64,000 nt of DNA from Myxococcales bacterium (GCA_016699535.1 CP064980.1:558001-622000); one strand, 5' to 3'. Shown: positions 26,697 through 34,525, counted from the first letter of the stretch. Numbers and translations: made by a program. Notes: generated by a model from the sequence alone, not told the origin.

Positions 26697-27479
26697 ATGC
26701 AAAATATTTTCATTGTTCTTTTAGCTGTTCTGCTCATGATGTTTTTGTGTTGGCTGCTTAGCTTAGTAAAGCGCGATGCCAGCGTGGTTGATATATTTTG
26801 GGGTCCCGGGTTTGTGCTTTCGGCATGGCTTTATTTTGTCTTGGGCGAAAACCACGGCATTCGAAATATGTTGATCTGCACGCTGGTGAGTGTATGGGGA
26901 CTGCGATTGGCTTTGCATATTTTTCTGCGTGCACGCGGTAAAGGCGAGGACTATCGCTACGTCGAGATGCGTGAAAAAAGGGGAGAGGATTTTTGGTGGC
27001 AGAGCCTCTTCATCATTTTCTTTTTGCAGGGGATCTTGATGTGGATCATTGGTCTGCCGCTGTATACCGGACAGTGGGAAAGCTCTTACGACGGCTTGGC
27101 AGCCATCGACTGGGTCGCGTTGTGTATCTTCATCGTCGGCTTTTTGTTTGAAGCCATTGGTGACTATCAGCTCACTCGTTTCCGGGCCCAAAGCACGAAT
27201 AATGGCAAAGTCATGAACACGGGGCTGTGGCGTTATACTCGTCATCCGAATTATTTTGGCGATGCCTTGCTTTGGTGGGGTTTGTACGCTTTTACGCTTG
27301 GTCCTGACGGCGGCTGGGTTGTTATCTTTTCCCCTATCCTTATGACATTTTTACTCATGCGCGTTTCTGGCGTAAGTTTGCTTGAAGGAAAACTCACTGA
27401 GACACGTCCTGACTATCGGAAGTATAAGCAATCCACGAATGCGTTTTTTCCTTGGTGGCCAAAGAAGCCTGCGCCATAG
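26697..27479 (+). CDS. DUF1295 membrane protein (steroid 5-alpha-reductase/ICMT-like)
   Basis: 260 residues from the ATG at 26697 (a GTG eight codons upstream is open). About seven helices; early motif RDASVVDIFWGPGF and late motif TGLWRYTRHPNYFGD, which is the NADPH/SAM-binding signature of the DUF1295 and isoprenylcysteine methyltransferase-like fold, followed by LLWWGLYAF. Family members occur in light- and singlet-oxygen-induced lipid clusters next to CFA synthase, DUF1365 and COG2907 oxidoreductase genes, as here. It probably reduces or modifies a lipid; the substrate is inferred, not seen. Its last 86 bases overlap the convergent gene at 27394. Confidence 0.85.
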   Translation: MQNIFIVLLAVLLMMFLCWLLSLVKRDASVVDIFWGPGFVLSAWLYFVLGENHGIRNMLICTLVSVWGLRLALHIFLRARGKGEDYRYVEMREKRGEDFWWQSLFIIFFLQGILMWIIGLPLYTGQWESSYDGLAAIDWVALCIFIVGFLFEAIGDYQLTRFRAQSTNNGKVMNTGLWRYTRHPNYFGDALLWWGLYAFTLGPDGGWVVIFSPILMTFLLMRVSGVSLLEGKLTETRPDYRKYKQSTNAFFPWWPKKPAP

Positions 27480-28083
27480 CCACTGATTGTGTGTCTAAAG
27501 AAAAGATGCCAAGACGTGGACTAAAAAACCGATAGGGAACGGGTGGATCGTTTGCAACCATGGCTTTGGCAAGCGCAATCAGACAAGGCATGACGAGCGC
27601 CCATACGCAGGCAATAACGAACAACGAATAGGGCAGACCTTGCGGAAAAGCGACAGCGTTGAGACGATACCCAGCAAAAAAGGAAAGTGGCCCGCCGATA
27701 AATCCCAGCAAAGCTGCAAGTGCGTAACGATCCCTTAGCCAAGCCAGCGAATGCGCAAGCGTCGTTGCAAAGCCTAGCCACAGCATTGAGATCCAAAGCG
27801 GTGCAAGCCAGCTTGGTCCCATGCTCGATGCAAAGGAAAGAACACCTAGTGAACGATGGATACTGTCGAGTACTGTTCCAAGCAACGCGACGGTAAACAT
27901 TAGCTTCAGCTCTTTCATTGGCTGGACGGTCGCAAAGACATGCGTAGTGTGAGCAGCTAGAGCAACCATACATCCAAGCAAAGGGTGGCCCCATGCTGCG
28001 CCTAGTACACAGGCAAACCAGCCTACTTGATGTTGCAGCACGTTGAGAATCCGCGATGCAGGTAGGGCGATGGCGTCAAACAC
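27394..28083 (-). CDS. DUF2878 membrane protein
   Basis: 229 residues from a GTG start. It begins ILNVLQHQVGWFACVLGAAWG, the hallmark of DUF2878 (N-x4-Q-x2-W-F), and continues with five or six helices (GTVLDSIHRSLGVLSF, WISMLWLGFATTLAHSLAWL, GGPLSFFAGYRLNAVAF). The last 35 residues are polar and run antisense into the end of the DUF1295 gene, so the family domain probably ends earlier. It overlaps the preceding methyltransferase stop by eight bases. DUF2878 genes travel with CFA synthase/COG2907/DUF1365 clusters in gamma-proteobacteria. Biochemical role unknown. Confidence 0.8.
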   Translation of the reverse strand: MFDAIALPASRILNVLQHQVGWFACVLGAAWGHPLLGCMVALAAHTTHVFATVQPMKELKLMFTVALLGTVLDSIHRSLGVLSFASSMGPSWLAPLWISMLWLGFATTLAHSLAWLRDRYALAALLGFIGGPLSFFAGYRLNAVAFPQGLPYSLFVIACVWALVMPCLIALAKAMVANDPPVPYRFFSPRLGIFSLDTQSVAMAQASLATKEKTHSWIAYTSDSQDVSQ

Positions 28084-28732
28084 TTTTGAACCTGTAGTGA
28101 CTTACAAACCACTCGCTGCCTTGGCGATGACCGAAAAGCTGTGCGCAAGCCATAAAAAACATGCGCCAACGCTGAAACCAGCGCGGTGCTTCAGCGCCGT
28201 AACAACCACGCAAAATCGCCATGACTTCATCGTGGTGTGTATCCATATTTTCCAGCCATGCATTGGCCGTGCGCTCATAGTGCTTGCCACTCCAACGCCA
28301 GCTTTGCTCAATGCTCAATGCTTCCGGAAAATGCGCAAAGAGATCTTCGCTTGGCATGATGCCTCCCGAAAAAAAGTAGCGACCCATCCAGTTGTCGGCA
28401 CCCTCCATCTCAAAAGGATAAGGCGTGCTGCGATGACAGAAAACATGCACAAAGACACGCCCTTCAGGACGAAGCCATCCCGCGATGCGCTTAAATAGCA
28501 GATCGTAGTTGCGCATGTGCTCAAACATCTCAATCGAAACAATGCGATCAAAACGCTGATCGGTTGAAAAGTCGTTCATGTCTGCGGTCACTACGCTTAG
28601 GTTTTGTATCTTTCTTTCTCGCGCACGCTGCTCGATGAAGCTTCGCTGAAACGACAGATGGAAACAGCCGTGATGCGTGAGTACGGGTAGTGCTCGGCCA
28701 TCCACAACGAACAGGATGCCCAGCCGCAGCAA
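28076..28732 (-). CDS. CFA-synthase-like SAM methyltransferase, C-terminal part (frameshifted)
   Basis: 218 residues in this frame. The real part starts about at QRSFIEQRARERKIQ and carries methyltransferase motifs (VVTADMNDF, FDRIVSIEMFEHM, LLFKRIAGWLRPEG) and the family-typical MGRYFFSGGIMPSEDL. Its first 20 residues are read from the wrong frame. One extra base near 28655-28663 would join it to 28597-29106 (AVSNLSFQRSF). It belongs to the short CFA-like/coclaurine N-methyltransferase-type family, about 340 residues, not to CFA synthase proper. Confidence 0.8.
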   Translation of the reverse strand: MLRLGILFVVDGRALPVLTHHGCFHLSFQRSFIEQRARERKIQNLSVVTADMNDFSTDQRFDRIVSIEMFEHMRNYDLLFKRIAGWLRPEGRVFVHVFCHRSTPYPFEMEGADNWMGRYFFSGGIMPSEDLFAHFPEALSIEQSWRWSGKHYERTANAWLENMDTHHDEVMAILRGCYGAEAPRWFQRWRMFFMACAQLFGHRQGSEWFVSHYRFKSV

Positions 28733-29106
28733 AGTTCTCGAAGCTGCATGCCATCGTGTAAATCAGCATGAAGAGCGCTCCGCTTTAATGAGAGCGCTTC
28801 TGCCTCTTCCAAGCTTGATGTTGTTTCATCCCAAAAGCACGAGCTGTATTTGAGATGAGTTCCCAAAACTTTCTCAAAAAATGCCGCTGGAAGTTCGTAG
28901 TGCTGCTCATTGGCTTTATCAGTAAGCAAAGCGATGGGGCTCGCCTTTAACTCATCGACAAATGCTTGCAACTGCTCAGTCGGATCTTCACTTATTTCAT
29001 GAATCCGTGCATCGCAAAGAAAGTCGATGCCTTTGCGAAGCAGCATATCGGGTATCCAACCCCGTTCACTAAGTTCGATGGCTGCTTGAATGGCTACATC
29101 TTTCAT
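28597..29106 (-). CDS. CFA-synthase-like SAM methyltransferase, N-terminal part (frameshifted)
   Basis: 169 residues. It begins MKDVAIQAAIELSERGW, then the family segment ANEQHYELPAAFFEKVLGTHLKYSS and the SAM-binding motif I region. That motif reads ELCCGWASCSLWM instead of the usual ELGCGWGS, so two glycines of the cofactor loop are replaced (Cys and Ala). It drops out of frame after ITAVS. The altered glycine loop and the frameshift together suggest either reduced function or local sequence error. Start codon overlaps the stop of the 29103 gene by four bases, so it is part of the operon. Confidence 0.75.
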   Translation of the reverse strand: MKDVAIQAAIELSERGWIPDMLLRKGIDFLCDARIHEISEDPTEQLQAFVDELKASPIALLTDKANEQHYELPAAFFEKVLGTHLKYSSCFWDETTSSLEEAEALSLKRSALHADLHDGMQLRELCCGWASCSLWMAEHYPYSRITAVSICRFSEASSSSVREKERYKT

Positions 29107-29861
29107 GACTCGCTCCTATGTATCAACTGGCTTGTTTGTCTTGTGAGTTGCTTCTTAGGATAGTGGTAGTGGATGCGAACTTCTTGGGCATCGCCCTCAT
29201 CGTCGGTTAGATTAGACGGGCCTTTGTAATAGATAAGATGCCTCGTACTTCGGTCGTAGGTGAATGTTAGCGATCCAGCGAAAAGATTTAGAAGCCAGCT
29301 GTCAATCTCCATCCGAAAAGAAACAGTGTCGTCTTTTTTCTGCACTGGCTCGATGACAAATGCGTAGTGCTCAAGGCGATTAGGAATCAAGAACTGCAGA
29401 TCAAACTCCTTGGATTGAGCGAGCTTATCAAGGTGCTCTCGCATGTATTGATGAAGCCCCTGGCCCGCTTTCATATCCTCAGTGATCTTGAAAGTTTTTT
29501 CTTGAATAGCCGCTCCGCGCTTTGCGCGGCTGTAGAGTGTCACGCGCGTTGCATCGCGGCGCACGCCTTCTTCAAGACCGCTTCGATGGTCTATAAATCG
29601 ATATTCCGGCAGTGATGGTCCAAACGAATAGCTCGAATTTAGTTCTGCGATAAGCTTACCGTCTGGAGAATAGTATCGGGTCCGGCTTCGCTTGATCGCG
29701 TCGTTTTCAAAAACATGCAGATGTTTTTCTACATAGACAACTTGTTTATCCTCGTTGCGCGCAATACCAGTATAGCTCACGCGATTCTCTGCATGCGCGG
29801 AATTGATAAAGCATAGGGAAACAATCGCTAATGCGATCCATGGGTATTGGTTTTTTTTCAT
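29103..29861 (-). CDS. periplasmic protein of unknown function in the lipid-modification operon
   Basis: 252 residues with a cleavable signal peptide (KKNQYPW start, core IALAIVSLCF, AHA cleavage site before E25). The mature protein is rich in beta strands and charged residues (RYYSPDGKLIAELNSS, FRMEIDSWLLNLFAGSLTFTYD). I do not recognise a family. It overlaps both neighbours by four bases (CFA synthase upstream, the second methyltransferase downstream), so it is translationally coupled and very likely works with them. A role in sensing or carrying oxidised lipid in the periplasm is only a guess. Confidence 0.75.
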   Translation of the reverse strand: MKKNQYPWIALAIVSLCFINSAHAENRVSYTGIARNEDKQVVYVEKHLHVFENDAIKRSRTRYYSPDGKLIAELNSSYSFGPSLPEYRFIDHRSGLEEGVRRDATRVTLYSRAKRGAAIQEKTFKITEDMKAGQGLHQYMREHLDKLAQSKEFDLQFLIPNRLEHYAFVIEPVQKKDDTVSFRMEIDSWLLNLFAGSLTFTYDRSTRHLIYYKGPSNLTDDEGDAQEVRIHYHYPKKQLTRQTSQLIHRSES

Positions 29862-31126
29862 AATTTATTCCTATCTTCTTCGGTGGTGTAGGTCGCGTTG
29901 CGGAAAAGCAGCTGCTTAGCTGCGATGTAGTGCTCTTGAAAGCCGCCCTCGCAATAAGCGAAATAAAAGAGCCACATGCGCAAAAACGCTGGCGACAGAC
30001 CGAGTTGCTCAGCTTTCGCATAGTTGCTCAACAAGCGCTCTTTCCACGCAGCAATGGTCTTGCTGTAGCTCGAAGTGATGTCACGTAGAGCAACAAGTTC
30101 TAAACGACTGCTGCGTGTGACGGCATTCAACAAAGCGGTAGTGGAGGGAATGCACGAGCCAGGGAAGATGTATTTTTTTATAAAGTCGACTTCATCTTTG
30201 GCACGCTCATATTCCTGATCGGCGATGGTGATGGCTTGAATTAGCGCAAGACCACCTGGCCTAAGCAACGATGCACATTTTGTAAAATAGCTCGTGTAGT
30301 ATTGATGTCCCAGTGCTTCGACCATCTCAATCGATACGAGTTTGTCGAACTTGCCTTCAAGATCACGATAGTCTTTCAGCAGCACTGTGATCTTATCGCC
30401 TAGCCCGTGCTGCTCAATACATCGTTTGGCGTAGGTGTACTGCTCCTGAGAAATAGTGGTTGTTGTCACTCGGCAGCCATAGTTCTGAGCCGCGTAGATA
30501 GCAAAACCGCCCCATCCGGTACCGATTTCCACAATGTGGTCGCGCTCTGAGAGTTCCAACGACTGGCAAATCACCCTGAGCTTGTTGATCGAGGCTGTCT
30601 CAAGAGACGAATGCTCATCATCAAAAATCGCGCTGGAGTACATCATGCTTGGATCCAAGAAAAGCTCGAAAAAATCGTTTCCCAAATCGTAGTGAGCAGC
30701 GATGTGCTTCTTGCTTTGTTTTTTCGTGTTACGCCTTAGTGGTTGCAATAAGCTTTGAAACGCGTGCTGCACGCCTGCTGAACCAGCTTCAAAAGCATTC
30801 ATCATGTGTGCATTTTGCACAAACACACGAATGACATCACTTAAGTTTTCGGTGTCCCATAATCCCCGCATATACGATTCGGCAGAGCCTATGGTGCCAG
30901 CCAGAGCAAGATCTCGGTAGGTACGCAGTGAGTGCACATGCACGGTTGCGTTTGGTCCTTTTTGACTACCGGAAAACACATGACGGCCGTCTTCGTCGAT
31001 CAAGACAAGCGTGCCCTGCTCGAGCTGATCAAGCTTTGAGAAAATCCGCTGCCTGAACCAGCGATCAAGAAACGATTTCTTTCGCCAATCAAAAGTGCTT
31101 GAAAGAATCCTGCTTTGCTCTGTCAT
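29858..31126 (-). CDS. cfa: cyclopropane-fatty-acyl-phospholipid synthase family protein
   Basis: 422 residues. The N-terminal lipid-binding domain leads to a SAM methyltransferase domain with IVEIGTGWGGFAIYAAQ (motif I), SQEQYTYAKRCI, VSIEMVEALGHQYY (with the catalytic-region Glu and His) and the late block KKYIFPGSCIPS. CFA synthases methylenate unsaturated chains of membrane phospholipids; relatives in singlet-oxygen regulons make methylated or furan fatty acids instead. Which product is made here is inferred. Position in a run of four-base overlaps between DUF1365 and the periplasmic protein shows an operon. Confidence 0.9.
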   Translation of the reverse strand: MTEQSRILSSTFDWRKKSFLDRWFRQRIFSKLDQLEQGTLVLIDEDGRHVFSGSQKGPNATVHVHSLRTYRDLALAGTIGSAESYMRGLWDTENLSDVIRVFVQNAHMMNAFEAGSAGVQHAFQSLLQPLRRNTKKQSKKHIAAHYDLGNDFFELFLDPSMMYSSAIFDDEHSSLETASINKLRVICQSLELSERDHIVEIGTGWGGFAIYAAQNYGCRVTTTTISQEQYTYAKRCIEQHGLGDKITVLLKDYRDLEGKFDKLVSIEMVEALGHQYYTSYFTKCASLLRPGGLALIQAITIADQEYERAKDEVDFIKKYIFPGSCIPSTTALLNAVTRSSRLELVALRDITSSYSKTIAAWKERLLSNYAKAEQLGLSPAFLRMWLFYFAYCEGGFQEHYIAAKQLLFRNATYTTEEDRNKL

Positions 31127-31920
31127 AACGAGGTCTCCTCAGAGGTGGCGGGCCGTTGGTGGTTGGGATGGGCGAAAAAGGGAAGCTTTTTTAGCTTGAG
31201 ACGGAGCGCTTCGTAGTAGATGGCGACAATGACCTTGAGGGTCATCCATGGGAAACGGCACAGAACCGATGCCAGATTGCCTGAGCTTATCGCACTCCGT
31301 TGAAGCTTAAGTTTGGCAACAAAGCACAGCGACTGAGCTTCGTAGTTTTTCATGCACACGCTCAGAGCTTGGTCTGGTTCACTGAAAGCCCAGTCGTACT
31401 GCAGATGCATGGGCATAAAGGGCGAGACATGAAACTGCTTATCAAAACGAAAGCGCAGTGCATTTCGTTTGCCGCCCTGCGTGCCTGGCACAAGCACGTA
31501 GGCGTGACGTTCATTCCAAGGCGTGTTGGTGATCTCAGCAACAATGCATTGAACGGATGTGTCTTCGGCGTCAAACAAATAATAGAAGGTCACCGGATTG
31601 AAAACGAAACCAAAATACCGCAAGTGCGTGAGCATGCGGATTGGACCGTCATACCAATGTCCTGTTCGTTGTTGAACAAGATTTCGCACAGCGGTATCAA
31701 GCGACGGAGTGGATGGATCGAGATAATCCCGACGACAAAAGCGCGCCGGGGCCAGGCGCTTCGTCGACCAAAACCAGCGCTTGCTAAAAACATGATCGAG
31801 TTCGTTTAGGTCAAGGTAGACCATAAACATTGAATAAGTGAAGCGGTGCGGCTTGGGACTCAAGCGATGATGCTCGACTTCGCCTTCATAAATCGCACTG
31901 TGCAACATGCTATGTGTCAT
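31123..31920 (-). CDS. DUF1365 family protein
   Basis: 265 residues from the ATG at 31920, which overlaps the stop of the oxidoreductase gene by four bases (ATGA); a longer frame to 32010 is not needed. Family features: HSAIYEGEVEHHRLSPKPHRFTYSMF start, RMLTHLRYFGFVFNPVTFYY, ITNTPWNERHAYVL and the MPMHLQYDW region. DUF1365 genes nearly always lie between a COG2907 oxidoreductase and a CFA synthase. The biochemical role is not settled; a part in fatty-acid modification is inferred from context. Confidence 0.88.
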   Translation of the reverse strand: MTHSMLHSAIYEGEVEHHRLSPKPHRFTYSMFMVYLDLNELDHVFSKRWFWSTKRLAPARFCRRDYLDPSTPSLDTAVRNLVQQRTGHWYDGPIRMLTHLRYFGFVFNPVTFYYLFDAEDTSVQCIVAEITNTPWNERHAYVLVPGTQGGKRNALRFRFDKQFHVSPFMPMHLQYDWAFSEPDQALSVCMKNYEAQSLCFVAKLKLQRSAISSGNLASVLCRFPWMTLKVIVAIYYEALRLKLKKLPFFAHPNHQRPATSEETSL

Positions 31921-33170
31921 GCGCTCATCCTTTGCTGCAATGCATCCAGCACGACGCGCGCGCTGTTTACGCCATCTTCGTGAAAGCCGTAGCCCCAGTA
32001 CGCGCCACAAAAATAGGTGTGATTAAGGCCGCAGAGATTCGGCTGCTCTTTTTGCAATGCAACGGCGGCTTCCGTGTAAACAGGATGCGCGTAGTTGAAA
32101 CGAGCAAGAACTTTGGCTGGATCAATACTCTTGCTGTCGTTGAGAGTGACAAAGAAGTTTACGGGGGCATGAATCCCTTGCAGAAGATTCATCCAATACG
32201 TGACCACCGCAGGCTGTGTGTGTTGATTGAGCACGCGATAGTTCCACGCCGCCCACGCCCGACGCTCCAGCGGCAGCAGGCTTTCGTCAGTATGCAAAAC
32301 AACCTCGTTGTTTTGATAACGGAACGCGCCTAGTATGGTTTGCTCCTGCTCGGATGGATCCTGCAGCATGGCCAAGGCTTGATAGCTGTGCGTTGCAATC
32401 ACGACTTTGTCAAAACGCTCTTCGTCCTGCCCTTGGCTTTTGACAAAGATGGCGTCGCTCGTGCGACGAATGCGCTCGACTCTGGAGTGAAGCCGGATCC
32501 TGTCTTTGAAGGGCTTACTTAGCGCTGGCAAATAAGCCGATGAGCCACCTTTAATTACTTGCCACTGGGGCTGGTTAATTGCGTTCAGAAAACCATGGTT
32601 ATGAAAGAACTCCGCAAAGAAGCGCGCCGGGAAAGACTCGAGCAGTTGATTGGGATCGGCCGACCAAATCGCAGAGCCCATCGGCACCACAAAGTTTTCG
32701 ATGAAATTCTCCGAATAGTTTCCCTTATCGAGGAGCTCTTTGAGCGAACCAGACGGCGCGCTTGACTCCAAGCTTTGGCGAAGTGCGGCGCGAAAACGAA
32801 CAATGTCAAACAGCAAACGATAAAGCAGTGGCCGCAGCAGATTCTTTCGCTGCGCAAAAAAGGTATTGAGGTTGCTAGCGCGATAGGCCAGAGCCTTTGC
32901 GTCGTTGCGCACAGAAAAACTCATGTTGCTGGGCTGCCGCTCGATGCCCAAGCGATCCATCAAGGCAACAAAGTTAGGATAGGTCTTATCGTTGAAGACG
33001 ATGAATCCGGTATCGATAGCGTAGCGTTTCGCTTCATGCTCAACGCTCACTGTCGCGGTGTGGCCACCGGGCCTGTCCTCGGCCTCGAACACAACCAGGT
33101 CGTGCTCCGCCGCAAGGTGGTGAGCCACGTAAAGTCCTGAAATGCCTGTTCCGACGATAGCGATGCGCAT
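31917..33170 (-). CDS. FAD-dependent amine-oxidase-fold oxidoreductase (COG2907-like)
   Basis: 417 residues. The N-terminal Rossmann motif IVGTGISGLYVAHHL and the FEAEDRPGGHT loop bind FAD; DTGFIVFNDKTYPNF is typical of COG2907. A C-terminal FAD contact is seen in YWGYGFHEDGVNSA. Related enzymes desaturate methylated acyl chains on the way to furan fatty acids in alpha-proteobacteria (UfaD type), which would fit the CFA-like genes here, but that is inference. It is the first gene of the minus-strand operon. Its promoter (33207-33235) is overlapped downstream by AACGTTC repeats facing the divergent regulator gene. Confidence 0.87.
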   Translation of the reverse strand: MRIAIVGTGISGLYVAHHLAAEHDLVVFEAEDRPGGHTATVSVEHEAKRYAIDTGFIVFNDKTYPNFVALMDRLGIERQPSNMSFSVRNDAKALAYRASNLNTFFAQRKNLLRPLLYRLLFDIVRFRAALRQSLESSAPSGSLKELLDKGNYSENFIENFVVPMGSAIWSADPNQLLESFPARFFAEFFHNHGFLNAINQPQWQVIKGGSSAYLPALSKPFKDRIRLHSRVERIRRTSDAIFVKSQGQDEERFDKVVIATHSYQALAMLQDPSEQEQTILGAFRYQNNEVVLHTDESLLPLERRAWAAWNYRVLNQHTQPAVVTYWMNLLQGIHAPVNFFVTLNDSKSIDPAKVLARFNYAHPVYTEAAVALQKEQPNLCGLNHTYFCGAYWGYGFHEDGVNSARVVLDALQQRMSA

Positions 33171-33183
33171 GATTTTGTTCCAG

Positions 33184-33200
33184 AAACGTTCAAAACGTTC
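33184..33200. promoter_or_regulatory. candidate operator: AACGTTC direct repeats
   Basis: AAACGTTCAAAACGTTC, two tandem AAACGTTC units directly downstream of the -10 of the operon promoter. A third copy (AAAACGTTC) is at 33343-33351 before the regulator gene. The placement suggests repression by the divergent MerR-type protein and self-control. Confidence 0.55.
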
Positions 33201-33206
33201 TATTTA

Positions 33207-33235
33207 GGTATACTGTCTAGATATTAGTTGGTCAA
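33207..33235 (-). promoter_or_regulatory. sigma-70 promoter of the lipid-modification operon
   Basis: On the minus strand TTGACC, a 17-base spacer, TATACC. It is about 36 bases upstream of the ATG at 33170, with the repeat operator lying between the -10 and the gene. Confidence 0.6.
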
Positions 33236-33342
33236 GCCTTTGACAGGTACTGTTTTATAAAGCATTGTTAATATTTGTAATTTATATATAATTTATTAAT
33301 TCTTGGACATTCCCTCCAGATCGTGGGATTAATAATACATTC

Positions 33343-33351
33343 AAAACGTTC
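33343..33351. promoter_or_regulatory. third AAAACGTTC repeat before the regulator gene
   Basis: Same 12-base block TTCAAAACGTTC as at 33189-33200, about 32 bases upstream of the regulator ATG at 33383. Probably an autoregulatory site. Confidence 0.45.
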
Positions 33352-33382
33352 ATAATCTGAATCTGGCGACCCTACCAAAACA

Positions 33383-34228
33383 ATGAATTCTGGCTCCTCC
33401 TCGCGCTTTTTTTCGCCTTCACAAGTTGCCCAAGCACTGGGCGTTAGCGAATCGTCTTTGAAGCGCTGGTGTGATCAGGGACTGCTCGAGTATTTCAAGA
33501 CGCCCGGAGGACATCGCAGACTTACGCTCCAGGCAGTCACCCGATATATTCGCCAAAGCAAGCTTCGTCTGGCTCGACCGGAGTTGCTTGATTTGCCCGC
33601 CGGACTTGCGATGGATTCAGGACTTGAAAGCTTGGCGGTGCAGCTGCAAGCGGCGCTTGAAGAAGGTGATTCGCGCAAAGTTCACGATCTTTTGCTTGGA
33701 GCGTACCTTCAAGGAAGGGGTATTGCTGAGCTTGCCGATGAGGTGATCGCTCCAAGTTTTCGGTCAATTGGCCGCTGTTGGGCTGAATCTAAACTCGAAG
33801 TATATCGTGAACGACGTGCCTGCGAAGTAACTCTTCGAGTGCTACACGAGCTTCTTGCGCTTCAACCCGATGCAGCCGAAGATGCTCCGTTAGCCATTGG
33901 CGCAAGTCCAGAAGGTGATGTGTATCAGCTTCCGACCACTTTGGTTGAGCTCGTCTTGCGGGATTTGGGATGGCGTGCGCAGTCCCTTGGCAGCGCGCAT
34001 CCCGGCGCCACACTTGTTGCTGCTGCCCGCGACATGAAGCCCAAAATCTTTTGGCTAAGCGTGAGTTACGTGAGGGACGAGAGGCAGCTTGGAGAAACAT
34101 GCAAAGCACTTGAAAGCACCATGAAAGAGCAAAACGGCGCTTTTGTACTTGGCGGCAATGCGCTCAGTGAAACCATGCGAAGCAGCTACGATTACACAGC
34201 CCACTGCGACAAACTCAAGCACCTTTGA
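33383..34228 (+). CDS. MerR-type regulator with B12-binding-like domain (CarH/LitR family) lacking the cobalamin histidines
   Basis: 281 residues. An N-terminal MerR helix-turn-helix (SPSQVAQALGVSESSLKRWCDQG, then the wing TPGGHRRL) is followed by a helical bundle and a Rossmann-like cobalamin-binding-type domain, as in the B12 photoreceptors CarH and LitR. Two signature sites are altered. The light-sensing W-x9-E-H reads WAESKLEVYRER, so His is Arg. The lower-ligand D-x-H reads EGDVYQLP, so His is Tyr. The protein may therefore not bind adenosylcobalamin in the CarH way. It is divergent from the lipid operon and the AACGTTC repeats lie between them, so it very likely represses that operon. 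No B12 riboswitch or photolyase gene is in view. Confidence 0.85.
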   Translation: MNSGSSSRFFSPSQVAQALGVSESSLKRWCDQGLLEYFKTPGGHRRLTLQAVTRYIRQSKLRLARPELLDLPAGLAMDSGLESLAVQLQAALEEGDSRKVHDLLLGAYLQGRGIAELADEVIAPSFRSIGRCWAESKLEVYRERRACEVTLRVLHELLALQPDAAEDAPLAIGASPEGDVYQLPTTLVELVLRDLGWRAQSLGSAHPGATLVAAARDMKPKIFWLSVSYVRDERQLGETCKALESTMKEQNGAFVLGGNALSETMRSSYDYTAHCDKLKHL

Positions 34229-34236
34229 AAGCCTCG

Positions 34237-34259
34237 CCCAACGGCTATGGCCCGTTGGG
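34237..34259 (+). terminator. hairpin after the regulator gene
   Basis: CCCAACGG-CTATGGC-CCGTTGGG: eight pairs, seven-base loop, ten bases after the regulator's stop codon. No T run follows, so termination would be weak or Rho-aided. Confidence 0.4.
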
Positions 34260-34431
34260 GACATGCTTTAGGCAAATTAGCATTATAATTTCAGATGATT
34301 AGCGACGGGACCGCGAAACCGTCAGGTCGAAAAAAGGTCCCGCGATCGGGCCCACAACATCTTACTTTTATTCGGGAAATTACGGTGGAGCATGTCCCCA
34401 CCTAGGTCTACTGATCCCAGTGGATTTTTCT

Positions 34432-34447
34432 ATGACATGGCTGTCAT
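34432..34447. promoter_or_regulatory. candidate activator site (UAS) for the sigma-54 promoter
   Basis: ATGACA-TGGC-TGTCAT is a perfect inverted repeat centred about 60 bases before the predicted start, where enhancer-binding proteins of the NtrC class can bind. Two such activators are encoded in the window (42595 and 57212); which one, if either, binds is unknown. Confidence 0.4.
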
Positions 34448-34473
34448 GCATGAAAATCATTCAGTTAACGTCC

Positions 34474-34489
34474 TGGCACTGTCCTTGCA
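34474..34489 (+). promoter_or_regulatory. sigma-54 (-24/-12) promoter, perfect consensus
   Basis: TGGCACTGTCCTTGCA matches TGGCAC-N5-TTGCA at every fixed base, with GG-N10-GC spacing. Start of transcription near 34500; the ATG is at 34526. Confidence 0.8.
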
Positions 34490-34525
34490 TTTGTATCGCT
34501 CTAAGTTCAAGGAAAGCTGTAAACA

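Larger units (their letters stand above)
34229..34525. other. intergenic region with hairpin, UAS-like palindrome and sigma-54 promoter
   Basis: 297 bases. Besides the listed sites, bases 34300-34355 contain pairing blocks GGGACC and GGTCCC around an A-rich loop. I compared this with c-di-GMP and SAM riboswitches and found no match. Confidence 0.4.

Noticed and set aside
34290..34430. Riboswitch-like folding region before the sigma-54 lipoprotein gene
   Set aside because: It lies upstream of the predicted transcription start near 34500, and does not match c-di-GMP, SAM or B12 consensus elements.
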